From positions 4,055,001 through 4,119,000 of the forward strand of contig NZ_CP104694.1 of assembly GCF_025398735.1 (NCBI RefSeq): 64,000 nucleotides of DNA. Reading direction: 5' to 3'. A program made the position numbers and the translations under genes. This document shows, piece after piece, positions 1-8,913 of this stretch. Numbering within the stretch: the stretch's first letter is position 1; every line of letters starts with the position of its first letter. The notes under the pieces are model-generated. The model was not told where the DNA came from. It saw only the letters and a program-made list of their open reading frames with translations, and ran no database searches. This stretch comes from Tahibacter amnicola (GTDB taxonomy: Bacteria > Pseudomonadota > Gammaproteobacteria > Xanthomonadales > Rhodanobacteraceae).

Positions 1-23
1 CGGGCGGGAGTGAATCCCGCCCG
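1..23 (-). terminator. Hairpin downstream of the zinc-ribbon gene
   Basis: An 8-bp perfect stem (CGGGCGGG / CCCGCCCG) closes a 7-base loop, 76 bases past the stop codon of the minus-strand zinc-ribbon gene. It is placed and shaped like a transcription terminator. The bases that would form the T-tract on the minus strand lie beyond the left edge, so this cannot be confirmed. Confidence 0.5.
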
Positions 24-98
24 CTTCCAGCGGCCCTGTTCCCCCATGGGAAGGGGTTAGCAGGCCTCGTCCGGGAACCGGCGCGTCGCCGGCGCGTA

Positions 99-455
99 TC
101 AGTCGAAATCGAAGATGTCGCCCAGCCACGACTTGCGGCGATGCTTGTCGTACCCATGCCCGTGGCGATGGTGGTCGTCATCATGGTGGCGATGGCCGCG
201 GTGATGGTCGTCGCCATGGGAGCGGTACTGGCGCTCACGGTCATCATCACGGTGGCGGTAGTCGTCACGCCGCTCCGGCGGCGGTGGGGGCGGCGCGCTG
301 CGCTGCGGCTCCTGCTGTGCCGCGGCGCGCTCGATAAGCCGGTCCAGTTCACCGCGATCCAGCCACACGCCGCGACATTGCGGGCAGTAGTCGATCTCGA
401 TCCCCTGGCGCTCGGTGATGTTCAGGTTGATCTCTTTGCAGACGGGGCACTTCAT
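99..455 (-). CDS. Zinc-ribbon (TFIIB-type) protein with His/Asp-rich tail
   Basis: This protein of 118 residues starts MKCPVCKE and has two CxxC pairs (CPVC near residue 3 and CPQC near 24), followed by RGVWLDRGELDRLIERA. That is the signature of the zf-TFIIB zinc-ribbon family of small bacterial proteins, whose role is mostly unknown. After a proline run, the C-terminal half is very rich in His, Asp and Arg (repeated HHDDD and GHRHH patterns) and ends LGDIFDFD. The tail could bind divalent metal, which is an inference. The ATG at 455 is chosen because GGAG lies just upstream and the family begins at this Met; a longer frame to 530 is open but adds unconserved residues. No operon partner is seen. 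Confidence 0.8.
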   Translation of the reverse strand: MKCPVCKEINLNITERQGIEIDYCPQCRGVWLDRGELDRLIERAAAQQEPQRSAPPPPPPERRDDYRHRDDDRERQYRSHGDDHHRGHRHHDDDHHRHGHGYDKHRRKSWLGDIFDFD

Positions 456-710
456 GGTGTCGCACTCCACACGGATGACAGGCGGGGACGTTCGAGGAGG
501 CATCCTCTCCCCGTGCGACCTGCGTCCCACGGGGCGTCGTCAATCCGGCGCAGCCGAGCCTGCACCCACAGACTGACTGCACCGCGATCGACGACTATAC
601 CGCAGGCCCTGGCGAAGACAGCGCGAACGCGCGACTGCTGCGCCCGCCACTGCGACACACCGCCGCACCCTGCCCTGCGTCACTGGCATTGCGCGACGCT
701 GCGCGCGGAC

Positions 711-1607
711 TCACCCGTGCAGCAGCGAGCGCGTTGTCGGCACCAGGCGCAGAACTTCCAGGTCCGCCCGCAACCGGCGGCGCAGGTCGGGCAGGATTTC
801 GCGCTGCCACCGCGCCGAGCCCTCAAGCCGTGCCAGATGCGTCTCGTAGTCCACCATGCTGTCATAGGTGGCAAACCACACGAACACCCATTCCCCCGCC
901 CGGACCGGCAGCGCGGGAAAGGTATTTTCCGACGCCTCCGTCACCAGACGCGCCACGACACACGCCCCCTGCCGCTCCAGCTCCGGCAGTACGGATTGCG
1001 CCAACAGTGTCTTGAACGCCTCGTCGGGTGCTGCATCCAGGTAGGCGATCGTTGCTACCACCAGGCCCGGCGGCGAGGTACCGGCGTCCGGTGGCAAGCG
1101 GCTGCGACCGGACTCCTGGAAACCACTGCCGCTGTCGGCCGGCTTGAGCAACAGCACGTTGTCCGAATCGATCATCGTCGCGTTCGCCGCCGAGCGATGT
1201 GCCTTCCACGTCGGGCCGCTGTAGAAGGCGTTCAGGGCACGCGCCCGCGACGGCATGTCGGCAAATCCGCGCAGCCACACGAAGCGGTCGGGCCGGTCCA
1301 GGTCGCGGAACTGGCCGATCAGGCGCATGCCTTCGGCTTCCTGCGTTTCCACGAAATGGCGCTCGAACAGCGCGATCAACGTGTCGCGCTGGCCGGGATG
1401 CAGCGTGTACTGGCGCAGTTCGATGACGCCGCAGCAGCGTGCGGGGGCCGGCCGGTCGAGTCCCGCTACGTCGGCGGCAGCGCGGGACAGGCCCGCCGAC
1501 GCCGACACACCCGAGCCGGCCACCGCCAAGCCCATGCCGGCGAGCAGAAACTCACGTCTGTCACTGCGAAAGGAAGCCACGGGGATCTGCGGCGACGTCA
1601 CTGTCAT
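711..1607 (-). CDS. Tat-exported NIPSNAP-family protein
   Basis: This 298-residue protein has a twin-arginine signal near its N-terminus (RREFLLAGMG at residues 17-26, then a hydrophobic stretch). It continues with the NIPSNAP pattern VIELRQYTLHPGQRDTLIALFERHF. A second weaker alpha/beta repeat follows from about residue 180, so it looks like two ferredoxin-like NIPSNAP modules in tandem, as is common in exported members. The family has no settled biochemical role. The gene stands alone on the minus strand. The start is the only Met ahead of the Tat signal. Confidence 0.8.
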   Translation of the reverse strand: MTVTSPQIPVASFRSDRREFLLAGMGLAVAGSGVSASAGLSRAAADVAGLDRPAPARCCGVIELRQYTLHPGQRDTLIALFERHFVETQEAEGMRLIGQFRDLDRPDRFVWLRGFADMPSRARALNAFYSGPTWKAHRSAANATMIDSDNVLLLKPADSGSGFQESGRSRLPPDAGTSPPGLVVATIAYLDAAPDEAFKTLLAQSVLPELERQGACVVARLVTEASENTFPALPVRAGEWVFVWFATYDSMVDYETHLARLEGSARWQREILPDLRRRLRADLEVLRLVPTTRSLLHG

Positions 1608-1825
1608 GGGCGTTTCCTCTGGTAGGGAACCGTGTTCCCGGAAACGTGGACGCTAGCAGCCAAACAGGTCAGATTCCGCCCGCATTGATGCAAGGGTCCG
1701 CAACCTGCCGGACTGCCCTCCCCTTGCGCTGGCCGATATCTGGCGGCGCGATGCAACCGAAACCCCCTGCAAGCAGCACAAAGGGCGCCAGGCAACAATC
1801 CCCCGGCCAACCAAGGAACGCGTTC

Positions 1826-2345
1826 ATGACAAAAGGGTTCTGCACTTTCCGAACAGCCGCTGCGCTCGTGCTGAGCGTGGCTGGCGCCGTCGCCCACGCC
1901 GAGGTAACACCCTGCGTAGCGAGACGACTACAGCGCCGTACCACCGAAATACAACGTCGACTTCCCTACGGACATCCAACCGATCCTGGATGTCGCCTGC
2001 GCCGGCTGCCACACCGGCGGCGGTACCTCGGGCGGCTTGAGCATGGATCCGGAGGTCTCCTTTGCCAATCTCGTCAACGTGGCGGCCAACAACGGCGCAG
2101 CCAACATGCCGCGCATCACACCGTCAAACCCGAACGCCAGCTTCCTCTTCAAGAAGGTCAACTGCACCAATCTCAACTCGATTGCCGGAACCCCCTACGG
2201 CCGTCGCATGCCACGTTCGGGCCCGCCCTACCTGAGTGTCGCCGAGCAGGCGCTGATCCTGGACTGGATCCAGCAGGGTGCCCGCGCCACGCGCGATCCG
2301 GACCGCGTCTTCGGTAACGGATACGACGGTAGAGGCGGCCTGTAA
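1826..2345 (+). pseudogene. Secreted c-type cytochrome-like protein, frameshifted
   Basis: An ATG at 1826 opens a typical signal peptide (MTKGFCTFRTAAALVLSVAG, then AVAHAEV). The rest of the protein continues in another frame from about 1920: DDYSAVPPKYNVDFPTDIQP, then ILDVACAGCHTGGG with a haem-binding CAGCH motif, then a C-terminal region ending GNGYDGRGGL at the stop at 2345. Removing one base between 1919 and 1929 joins the two halves cleanly as ...CVADDYS... The whole resembles small single-haem cytochrome-like domains in which CxGCH follows a DIQPIL segment. The break is either a sequencing or assembly error or a real inactivation. A TTG start at 2037 would omit the haem motif and is unlikely. 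Confidence 0.6.
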
Positions 2346-2454
2346 TGCCCACCTGCGACAAGCGGCCACAGGCGACATCCCTGTGAAAACGCTACGCTTT
2401 TGATGGCGCTACGTATCGCAGCTCCCTGCGAGCCAGCTGTCGATAGGTAATTTT

Positions 2455-2491
2455 CCCGGTCCGGCGCGCGGCGCGGCGGACCGGGCTTTTT
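2455..2491 (+). terminator. Rho-independent terminator
   Basis: A 9-bp perfect stem (CCCGGTCCG at 2455-2463 with CGGACCGGG at 2477-2485) is followed by C and a T run on the plus strand. It lies between the cytochrome reading frame and the convergent serine hydrolase gene. The T-tract orientation shows that it serves the plus-strand transcript. Confidence 0.8.
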
Positions 2492-2520
2492 CAGCCGGCA
2501 CTCTCACGGGCCGCACAGTC

Positions 2521-4074
2521 CTAGCGCGAACGGCGCTGATAGTAGGCCACTGCGGATTCTCCCCGTCTCACCGTCACACCGCGAACCGCACCGCGCCCGT
2601 CGCGGTGAAATTCGTAGCGCGTGCCAAACACGGTCGGCGCAAAGAAGCGCGACGGCGCCAGGGCGAGCAGAATGCCAGTTTCCTCTGGCGTCGTGACCGT
2701 CAATCCATCCTTTTCCTGTCGAAAGGTCAGTTGCGGAAAATTGAAGACATCGGTCAGCTCCCGCCGCAGGTCATTCGGCGTGTTCGTCGCCAGCACGTAG
2801 GTTCCCGCGAAGCCGGCGGATGCGTCCGGATCATCATCCAGCGTGTGCAACACCGGATTTACGCCCAACCCGATGGCGTCACTGAGCGCGTTGCGAATCT
2901 CGCCGCGCAGCAATTGCCCATTATCGCCGTTGGTCAGAATGACGAAGCCGTCGCCGGTCTCGAGGTAGCCCTCCATCCAGGCGTGATAGCCGACGTTCGA
3001 ACCGCCGTGGTGAAAGATCCGGCGCGTGCCATCGCCGTCCAGACGCGGCCCGAGGCCATGCCAGCTGGGTGCAACCTCTGACATCATGTCCACCGCCAGT
3101 GCCTGCGGCAGAAATCCGCTATCGCTGCGATAGCTGGCCATCAGCGCGGCGGTGAGGCGCCCCAGGTCGTGCGCACTGGTCCACAACCCCTGGGCGCCTT
3201 CCTGCGGCAGCGACGGCCATCCCCGCGGGCCGAACAGCCCTTCGCCCATCTTTCCGTGTGCCTTGGCCACGCGTTCGGCCCACTCGTCCGGTGGCGTGGA
3301 AAAGCGCGAGTGCACCATTCCCAGTGGTTCGAAAATCCGCGCCCGGGCCGCGGCGTCGAGCGTCTTCCGGGTTTGATCCTCCACCACCATCTGCGCAACC
3401 ACGATGCCCCCGCCCGAGTAGTCACCCAGGATGCCTGCATCGCGCCGCCGACGAACCGGCTCGGTGCGCGCCGGCGGCAGGCCTTCCAGCGTCTGCAGCA
3501 GCGTCGGCAGTGTCTCACCGGCCTGGTAGTCCGGGAATCCGTGCACCGTCAATCCTGACGTGTGCGACAGCAACATGCGCAGGCTGATCGGCGCATTGCG
3601 CAAGCCGCGCTGGTTCGGCACCTGCCACTGCGTGAGGTAGGTGTTGACGTCGCGGTCCAGTTGCAGCTGACCGGCGGCCACCATCTGCAGCACGGTCGAG
3701 GCAAGCGCCACCTTGCTGACCGAGCCGACATTGAAGACGGTTTCGCCGGTCACGATCGCCGTGCTGCTGCCAGCCTCCCGCACGCCAAACCCGCGTGCTT
3801 CCACCACCCCGCCATCGCGCACGATCGCAATCGCCACGCCCGGTACATGGTGAAAGGCCATGCGTTCCGACAGCGACCAGCGCGGCACCGCTTCGCCTGG
3901 TCGCGTGAACGAGGGCCGCAGCCCGTGATCCAGCGCGCTCCAGAGCGGCGACTGGATCACCGCACGCTCCGTACCAGGTGCTGCTCCCTCCGATTGCGCA
4001 CTGGCCAATCCCGACGCCATGACCAATGACAGCAATGCCACCGAAGACACACTTGCCGCTTTCCCCACTTTCAT
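2521..4074 (-). CDS. Secreted serine hydrolase, class C beta-lactamase fold
   Basis: This 517-residue protein has a signal peptide cleaved near SGLASA-QS (residue 26). The beta-lactamase (Pfam PF00144) catalytic set is visible: SVSK (S118/K121, the SxxK nucleophile), Tyr219 in GDYSGGG in place of the usual YxN, and HHGGSN near 355-360 standing for the third KTG-like box. LSHTSGL near residue 170 is also typical. Members are esterases, peptidases or DD-peptidases more often than true beta-lactamases, and the substrate cannot be named. A C-terminal domain of about 120 residues follows. The gene lies 100 bases downstream of the LytTR regulator on the same strand, so it may be co-transcribed or regulated by it. 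Confidence 0.85.
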   Translation of the reverse strand: MKVGKAASVSSVALLSLVMASGLASAQSEGAAPGTERAVIQSPLWSALDHGLRPSFTRPGEAVPRWSLSERMAFHHVPGVAIAIVRDGGVVEARGFGVREAGSSTAIVTGETVFNVGSVSKVALASTVLQMVAAGQLQLDRDVNTYLTQWQVPNQRGLRNAPISLRMLLSHTSGLTVHGFPDYQAGETLPTLLQTLEGLPPARTEPVRRRRDAGILGDYSGGGIVVAQMVVEDQTRKTLDAAARARIFEPLGMVHSRFSTPPDEWAERVAKAHGKMGEGLFGPRGWPSLPQEGAQGLWTSAHDLGRLTAALMASYRSDSGFLPQALAVDMMSEVAPSWHGLGPRLDGDGTRRIFHHGGSNVGYHAWMEGYLETGDGFVILTNGDNGQLLRGEIRNALSDAIGLGVNPVLHTLDDDPDASAGFAGTYVLATNTPNDLRRELTDVFNFPQLTFRQEKDGLTVTTPEETGILLALAPSRFFAPTVFGTRYEFHRDGRGAVRGVTVRRGESAVAYYQRRSR

Positions 4075-4174
4075 ACTTTTACGCTTCCCGATGAAGGAAG
4101 CTGCACTATAGGATTCGCCAGGATGCTGCGATGGCGCGTGCGACCAACCGTGTGTGGCGCGCTTCGTGCCGTGA

Positions 4175-4924
4175 TCAGCCGGTAATCGTGCCGCTCTGAC
4201 GCAGGCTGTCCATCAGCGCATCGATATAGGTCCGGCTGGCGCGTACCGGTGTGCCGTCCCGCAGGCGCAGCATCGCGTCGCGATTGACCAGTGGCTGCAG
4301 CTCGCAGACGCAATCGACCCGTACGATGATCGAACGGTGCACGCGCACGAAGCGCGCCGGGTCGAGCCGTTCGGCGAGACGGTGCAGGGGTTCGCGCAGC
4401 AGATGGGCACGGTCACCGACATGGAGACGGACATAGTCCCCGTCGGATTCGATCCATTCCACATCCGCCGCATCGACGAAGGTGACACGGCGCCCGACGC
4501 GAATCTCGAAGCGCACGCTACCGGCCGATACCGCTGGCGTACCCACGGGCGCCAACGCCGGATGGCCGCGCCAGCGTCGCACGCGATCCAGTGCCTCGTT
4601 GAAACGACGGTCGTCGATCGGCTTGAGCAGATAGTCCACGGCGTTGAGCTCAAAGGCGCGCACGCCAAAGCTGTCGAACGCAGTCAGCAGGATGGCCAGC
4701 GGCCGACGCGCCGGTGGCAGGCGCGCCAGCAAGGTCAGGCCATTCATGCGCGGCATCTGCACGTCGATAAACGCCACGTCCGGTGGCGAGGCCAGGAACG
4801 CCTCGTAGGCCGAATAGCCATCCGCGTACTCACCGGCCAGCGTGACATCGCCGTGCTCCGCCAGGCGCGCGATCACCGCGCGCCGTGCCAGGGGTTCATC
4901 GTCGACCACGGCGACCTGCATCAT
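4175..4924 (-). CDS. LytTR-family response regulator
   Basis: This 249-residue protein has an N-terminal receiver domain (VAVVDDEPLARRAV; phospho-acceptor Asp54 in AFIDVQMPRMNG; conserved Thr and Lys in LLTAFDS and LLKPIDD). A C-terminal LytTR DNA-binding domain spans about residues 138-240 (DVEWIESDGDYVRLHVGD, then FVRVHRSIIVRVD). It is the partner of the upstream histidine kinase: its ATG at 4924 overlaps the kinase stop in an ATGA. LytTR regulators bind direct repeats upstream of their targets; none was identified here. Confidence 0.95.
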   Translation of the reverse strand: MMQVAVVDDEPLARRAVIARLAEHGDVTLAGEYADGYSAYEAFLASPPDVAFIDVQMPRMNGLTLLARLPPARRPLAILLTAFDSFGVRAFELNAVDYLLKPIDDRRFNEALDRVRRWRGHPALAPVGTPAVSAGSVRFEIRVGRRVTFVDAADVEWIESDGDYVRLHVGDRAHLLREPLHRLAERLDPARFVRVHRSIIVRVDCVCELQPLVNRDAMLRLRDGTPVRASRTYIDALMDSLRQSGTITG

Positions 4925-6024
4925 GCGGGCGTTCCCTCGAGCGTGGTGCCCACATCGAAACGCAGCGGCATGGCCATCCGCACTTCGTATCGGCCGTCAT
5001 CCGACAGGCCCGCAGAGAATGAATGCGACGTCGGATGCAGCTGGATCAGGCGCTCCCGCACGTTGCGCAGCCCCACCGCGTCATCGCGCACGAAGCTGTC
5101 GTCGCCCGCGTGATCGGCGACGTCATTGCTGACACGGATCAACAGCTCCTGGCCATCGCGGTTCACGTGGATATCGAGCGTCCCTGGCGCGGTACGACGC
5201 GAAATTCCATGCCGAACGGCGTTCTCCACGAGCGGCTGCAACAGCAACGCCGGCACACGAGCGCCCATGAGATTCGCTCCCACATGCCAGCGGTACTGCA
5301 GGCGCTCACCTAGCCGCGCCCGCTCGATGTCCAGGTAGGCCTCGGTCAGGGCGATTTCCTCGGCGAGCGGAATCTCGTGCGTCTGCGGGCTGTCGAGCAG
5401 GGCGCGCAGGTAATCGGCCAGGCGCGCCAGCATGCCGCGCGCCTCGCGCCTGCGGCCTTCGTCGACCAGCGCGGAAATGGCGTTGAGCGTGTTGAACAGG
5501 AAATGCGGCTGGATCTGGTAACGCAGGGCGCGCAGCTGCGCATCGCGCGCCAATGCCGACCATTGTAATCGCCGCGCCTGCTCCACGCGCAGGGCGTCGT
5601 AGTGACGCACTACCGCATGGATAGCACTGAATGCCACCAGGGCCAGCCAGATGCTCTCGACGCCCAGCAGGCTGCGTGACCAGCTGACCGATTCCAGCGC
5701 GCGCCAGCCCAGTGCCACGGAACCAAATACCATGGCCACGCAGGTAATCACCGATGCGATATAGGTCGCCGCCAGCATCACCGCACCGGTTTTCCAGCCG
5801 GCCATGCCGCGCCGCCACAGCTGTCGCTGCAGAACGGTCAATGGAAAGGCCCAGGCCACGTAGGCCAGGACATAGCCCATGCGATACAGCGCCGCCGAAC
5901 CCTTGCCGATCACCGGCAAGGCCATCACCAACAGGCACAGCACCACCGGCAGCCCCGCCAGTACGGGCAACCAATAGGACGATTCGTCGTCAACCGCGTC
6001 GGAAACCGGATTCATCGTATCCAT
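4921..6024 (-). CDS. LytS/AlgZ-type membrane sensor histidine kinase
   Basis: This 367-residue protein has four hydrophobic segments in the first 140 residues, then the His-kinase domain of the LytS type (PF06580): QIQPHFLFNTLNAIS with phospho-accepting His174. The ATP-binding HATPase region carries the N-box LLQPLVENAVRHG (near 260-272) and a glycine motif VGLRNVRERL. It phosphorylates the LytTR regulator encoded immediately downstream. The upstream NTF2-like gene ends 9 bases before this start, so the three form one operon. The stimulus is unknown, as no extracytoplasmic sensor domain is present. Confidence 0.93.
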   Translation of the reverse strand: MDTMNPVSDAVDDESSYWLPVLAGLPVVLCLLVMALPVIGKGSAALYRMGYVLAYVAWAFPLTVLQRQLWRRGMAGWKTGAVMLAATYIASVITCVAMVFGSVALGWRALESVSWSRSLLGVESIWLALVAFSAIHAVVRHYDALRVEQARRLQWSALARDAQLRALRYQIQPHFLFNTLNAISALVDEGRRREARGMLARLADYLRALLDSPQTHEIPLAEEIALTEAYLDIERARLGERLQYRWHVGANLMGARVPALLLQPLVENAVRHGISRRTAPGTLDIHVNRDGQELLIRVSNDVADHAGDDSFVRDDAVGLRNVRERLIQLHPTSHSFSAGLSDDGRYEVRMAMPLRFDVGTTLEGTPA

Positions 6025-6033
6025 TGTGCCCGA

Positions 6034-6549
6034 TCAGCTGCCCGCAGGCCCCGCCGGCAGCTGGGTCGACCAGATGACCGCGATGATCCGCCAGCCGGCA
6101 TCCGTGTGAACCAGTTGCCAGGCCTCGCGGCCACGATTGATCTCCACTCCGTCGCGCTGGAAGCTGAAATCAAACGTCACTGACGCGATATCGCCGTCGG
6201 TATCGATGCGGACGTCGCGGAAGACTTCGTCGATCCTGGCCGGACTCTCCACGATCTTGTCGATAAACGACTGCGGTGAATTACCCGGATTGAGCGCCAG
6301 TTTCGCCGCTCCCGGCTGCGTCTGCCGCACATGGCGCAGGCTGTCATCGCCGCGGACCGACTGCCATACGACAGTACCCGGCGCGAACAGGGCCAGAAAA
6401 CGCGCCTTGTCCTTTTGCTGGATCGACGCGCGAAACGCCTCGATCACTGGCCGGATTCCCTCCTCCGTACGCGCGTTCTCGACAACCACGGGGCCCTTGA
6501 TGGGCGCCGTGGCCAATCCAAGAACCGCAAGGAAAGTAATCGTGTTCAT
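6034..6549 (-). CDS. NTF2-like (SnoaL/DUF4440-type) exported protein
   Basis: This protein of 171 residues begins MNTITFLAVLGLATA, a short signal-like segment. The rest has the cone-shaped NTF2-like pattern: IRPVIEAFRASIQQKDKARF near the start, then strands ending DGVEINRGREAWQLVHTDAG and WRIIAVIWSTQ. Such proteins act as small enzymes or ligand-binding domains, and the substrate is unknown. A longer frame to 6606 is open, but its extra residues are not signal-like. It is the first gene of the operon with the LytS/LytR-type pair, so it could be an accessory sensor or a target. Confidence 0.75.
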   Translation of the reverse strand: MNTITFLAVLGLATAPIKGPVVVENARTEEGIRPVIEAFRASIQQKDKARFLALFAPGTVVWQSVRGDDSLRHVRQTQPGAAKLALNPGNSPQSFIDKIVESPARIDEVFRDVRIDTDGDIASVTFDFSFQRDGVEINRGREAWQLVHTDAGWRIIAVIWSTQLPAGPAGS

Positions 6550-6741
6550 GGGGAGCGCCGAGCCGGAATGGCCCATTGGACCGCAGCCTCGCTGCCCGGA
6601 GCGCACAAGACCGCGACGGAACGACAGGACGTCACCGCGATGCGATGAGTCGTGAACCCGCAGGCCGGCAGATCGACGCTCGCTTGACCTGCGTCAGATC
6701 GGTCCAGGCCGCCCATCCGTAATCTGCCGCCGCCTACAAAC

Positions 6742-6760
6742 ACAAATCATTCTCATTTAG
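6742..6760 (-). promoter_or_regulatory. Fur-box-like operator
   Basis: Read on the minus strand, the site contains AATGAGAATGATTT, two tandem copies of the AATGA(G/T) hexamer that resemble the Fur consensus. It lies about 40 bases before the TonB-dependent siderophore receptor gene. A Fur repressor loaded with iron would be expected to block that promoter. This is inferred from sequence and context. Confidence 0.7.
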
Positions 6761-6801
6761 GGACTGGCTGCTCCAGCCCACCGATCATGGGATCACGCCG
6801 C

Positions 6802-8913
6802 ATGTCTAAACGCCTCCTGCCGGTCCGCCGGGCCGCGCTGTCGCTCGCCATTGCCCTGTATGGAACGAGCCTTTCCGCCCTCGCCCAACCCGCGCTCGAC
6901 GCTGCCACGACCTTGGATGAGGTCACCGTCCTGGGCATTCCGCCCTCGTACGGGGCCCCGGTCACCGCCACGGCCACCAAGACCGAAACGCCGGTGCAGG
7001 ACGTCCCGCAGGCCGTCGCCATCGTCACCGAAGAGCTGATCGACGACCAGGCCATGAAAGGCATGGCCGATGTGGTGCGCTACGTGCCCGGCGTACAGAT
7101 GGCGCAGGGCGAAGGACACCGCGATGCGCCAATCCTGCGCGGCAGCGCCAGCACCGCCGACTTCTTCGTCAACGGCGTTCGCGACGACGTGCAGTATTTC
7201 CGCGATCTCTACAACATCGAGCGGGTGGACGTCCTCAAGGGCCCCAGCGGCGTGATCTTCGGACGCGGCAACTCCGGCGGCCTGATCAACCGCATCACCA
7301 AGCAAGCCGATGGCACGGGCCGGCGCGAGCTGACGCTCACGCTGGGCGACCGGGACAACCGTCGCATGACCTTCGACCACGACCAGTCCCTGGGCGACGC
7401 CGCCGCCTTCCGCATCACCGGCCTCTACGAGAATTCGGAAAGCTACCGGGCTTTCAACCAGGTCGACCGCCGGGCGATCAACCCGACGGCGACCTTTGAT
7501 GTCTCCGACCGTACCGCCGTTGCCGCCGGCTACGAGCACTTCGAGGACGAGCGCGTGGTGGACCGTGGCGTTCCCTCGTTGCACGGAAAGCCGCTGCGCA
7601 CGGGTGCTTCCACCTACTTCGGCAAGCCAGACAGCAGCCATGCCACGACGCGCGTCGACGCGGTAACGACCACCGTCACTCACCAGCTGGGCAACGGCGC
7701 CAGGCTGGTCAACCAGACCCGCTATGCCGACTACGCGAAGTTCTACCAGAACCTCGTGCCCGGCGCAGTCAACACCACGACAAACCAGGTGGCGATCTCG
7801 GGCTATAGCAACCGCACTGCACGCGACAACCTGTTGAACCAGACCGACCTGATGTTCACGGTGCAAACCGGCCCGGTCGAGCATCACCTGCTGGCCGGCG
7901 TGGAACTCAACCGGCAAGTCACCGACAACCACCGGCGCACCGCCTATTTTCCGAATGCAGGTGCAAATGCGACTTCTGTATTTGTCGCACTGCCCGAAAC
8001 GATCTACCAGGGCCCGGTCAAATTCCGCCAGAGCGCGAGCGACGCCGATAACCACAGCGTCGCAACGACCGCCGCCGTGTACCTGCAGGACCAGTTGACC
8101 ATTTCGCCAAACTGGCAGGCGATTGTGGGCATGCGCCAGGATCGCTTCGCCGTGGATCTTTTCAATCGCCGCAATGGCAGCACGATCACCCGCACGGATC
8201 ACCTGACCTCACCCCGCGCCGGGCTTATCTACAAGCCGGCAGAATCCGTGTCGCTGTACGCCAGCTATTCACTGGCCTACGTTCCCCGGGCCGGTGAGCA
8301 GCTGGCTTCGCTCACCCCGACCAATCGCACGCTCGATCCAGAGCAATTCGCCAATCGCGAGCTTGGCGCCAAGTGGGCCATCAGCGAACACCTCCTGACT
8401 ACTGCCGCTGCGTATCAGCTGGATCGCACGAATGTGGCGGTAACTGATCCGAACCATCCCGGCCAGTTGATCCTTACCGACGGACAGCGCGTTCGCGGCC
8501 TGGAACTGTCCATCGCGGGCCACGTGACAGCAGCCTGGCAACTCATTGCGGGTTACGCGCACCAGGCAAGCCAGGTCCGCACGCCCGGCAACCAGAACGG
8601 CAATCAGCTCGGACAGGTTCCAGAGCACACATTTTCACTCTGGAACCGCTATGACATCTCTGAAAAATGGGGTTTGGGACTGGGCACGATCTACAGCGAT
8701 CCAGTTTTTGTTGCCACCGATAACACGGTCAAACTGCCAGGCTTCGTCCGCTTCGATGCGGCGATCTACTGCACCCTCGACCCGCAGGTACGGTTGCAGG
8801 TGAATGTCGAAAACCTTTTCGACAGGCGCTACTACGCGTCCGCCCACAGCAACAACAACATCCTGCCGGGATCGCCACGCGCTATTCGCCTGGGCGCCAC
8901 TTTTCGATTCTAG
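6802..8913 (+). CDS. TonB-dependent siderophore receptor (catecholate type)
   Basis: This outer-membrane receptor of about 703 residues has a signal peptide (MSKRLLPVRRAALSLAIALY..., cleaved near ALAQ), a TonB box (DEVTVLG), a plug domain with ETPVQDVPQAVAIVTEELI and RVDVLKGPSGVIFGRGNSGG, and a 22-strand barrel ending ATFRF. The plug pattern matches siderophore receptors of the Fiu/FhuA group. It would import ferric siderophore with energy from TonB-ExbBD. The ATG at 6802 is preferred over 6787 because GGGA lies nine bases upstream of it and it begins directly with the signal sequence. The Fur-box-like site upstream supports iron regulation. Its ligand is unknown, and nothing ties it to the lipopeptide operon about 20 kb away. 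Confidence 0.93.
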   Translation: MSKRLLPVRRAALSLAIALYGTSLSALAQPALDAATTLDEVTVLGIPPSYGAPVTATATKTETPVQDVPQAVAIVTEELIDDQAMKGMADVVRYVPGVQMAQGEGHRDAPILRGSASTADFFVNGVRDDVQYFRDLYNIERVDVLKGPSGVIFGRGNSGGLINRITKQADGTGRRELTLTLGDRDNRRMTFDHDQSLGDAAAFRITGLYENSESYRAFNQVDRRAINPTATFDVSDRTAVAAGYEHFEDERVVDRGVPSLHGKPLRTGASTYFGKPDSSHATTRVDAVTTTVTHQLGNGARLVNQTRYADYAKFYQNLVPGAVNTTTNQVAISGYSNRTARDNLLNQTDLMFTVQTGPVEHHLLAGVELNRQVTDNHRRTAYFPNAGANATSVFVALPETIYQGPVKFRQSASDADNHSVATTAAVYLQDQLTISPNWQAIVGMRQDRFAVDLFNRRNGSTITRTDHLTSPRAGLIYKPAESVSLYASYSLAYVPRAGEQLASLTPTNRTLDPEQFANRELGAKWAISEHLLTTAAAYQLDRTNVAVTDPNHPGQLILTDGQRVRGLELSIAGHVTAAWQLIAGYAHQASQVRTPGNQNGNQLGQVPEHTFSLWNRYDISEKWGLGLGTIYSDPVFVATDNTVKLPGFVRFDAAIYCTLDPQVRLQVNVENLFDRRYYASAHSNNNILPGSPRAIRLGATFRF

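Noticed and set aside
141-1625. Plus-strand open frame across the zinc-ribbon and NIPSNAP genes
   Set aside because: It covers two supported minus-strand genes and its product is low-complexity.
6793-8202. Minus-strand open frame inside the TonB receptor
   Set aside because: It is antisense to a clear receptor gene and resembles no protein.
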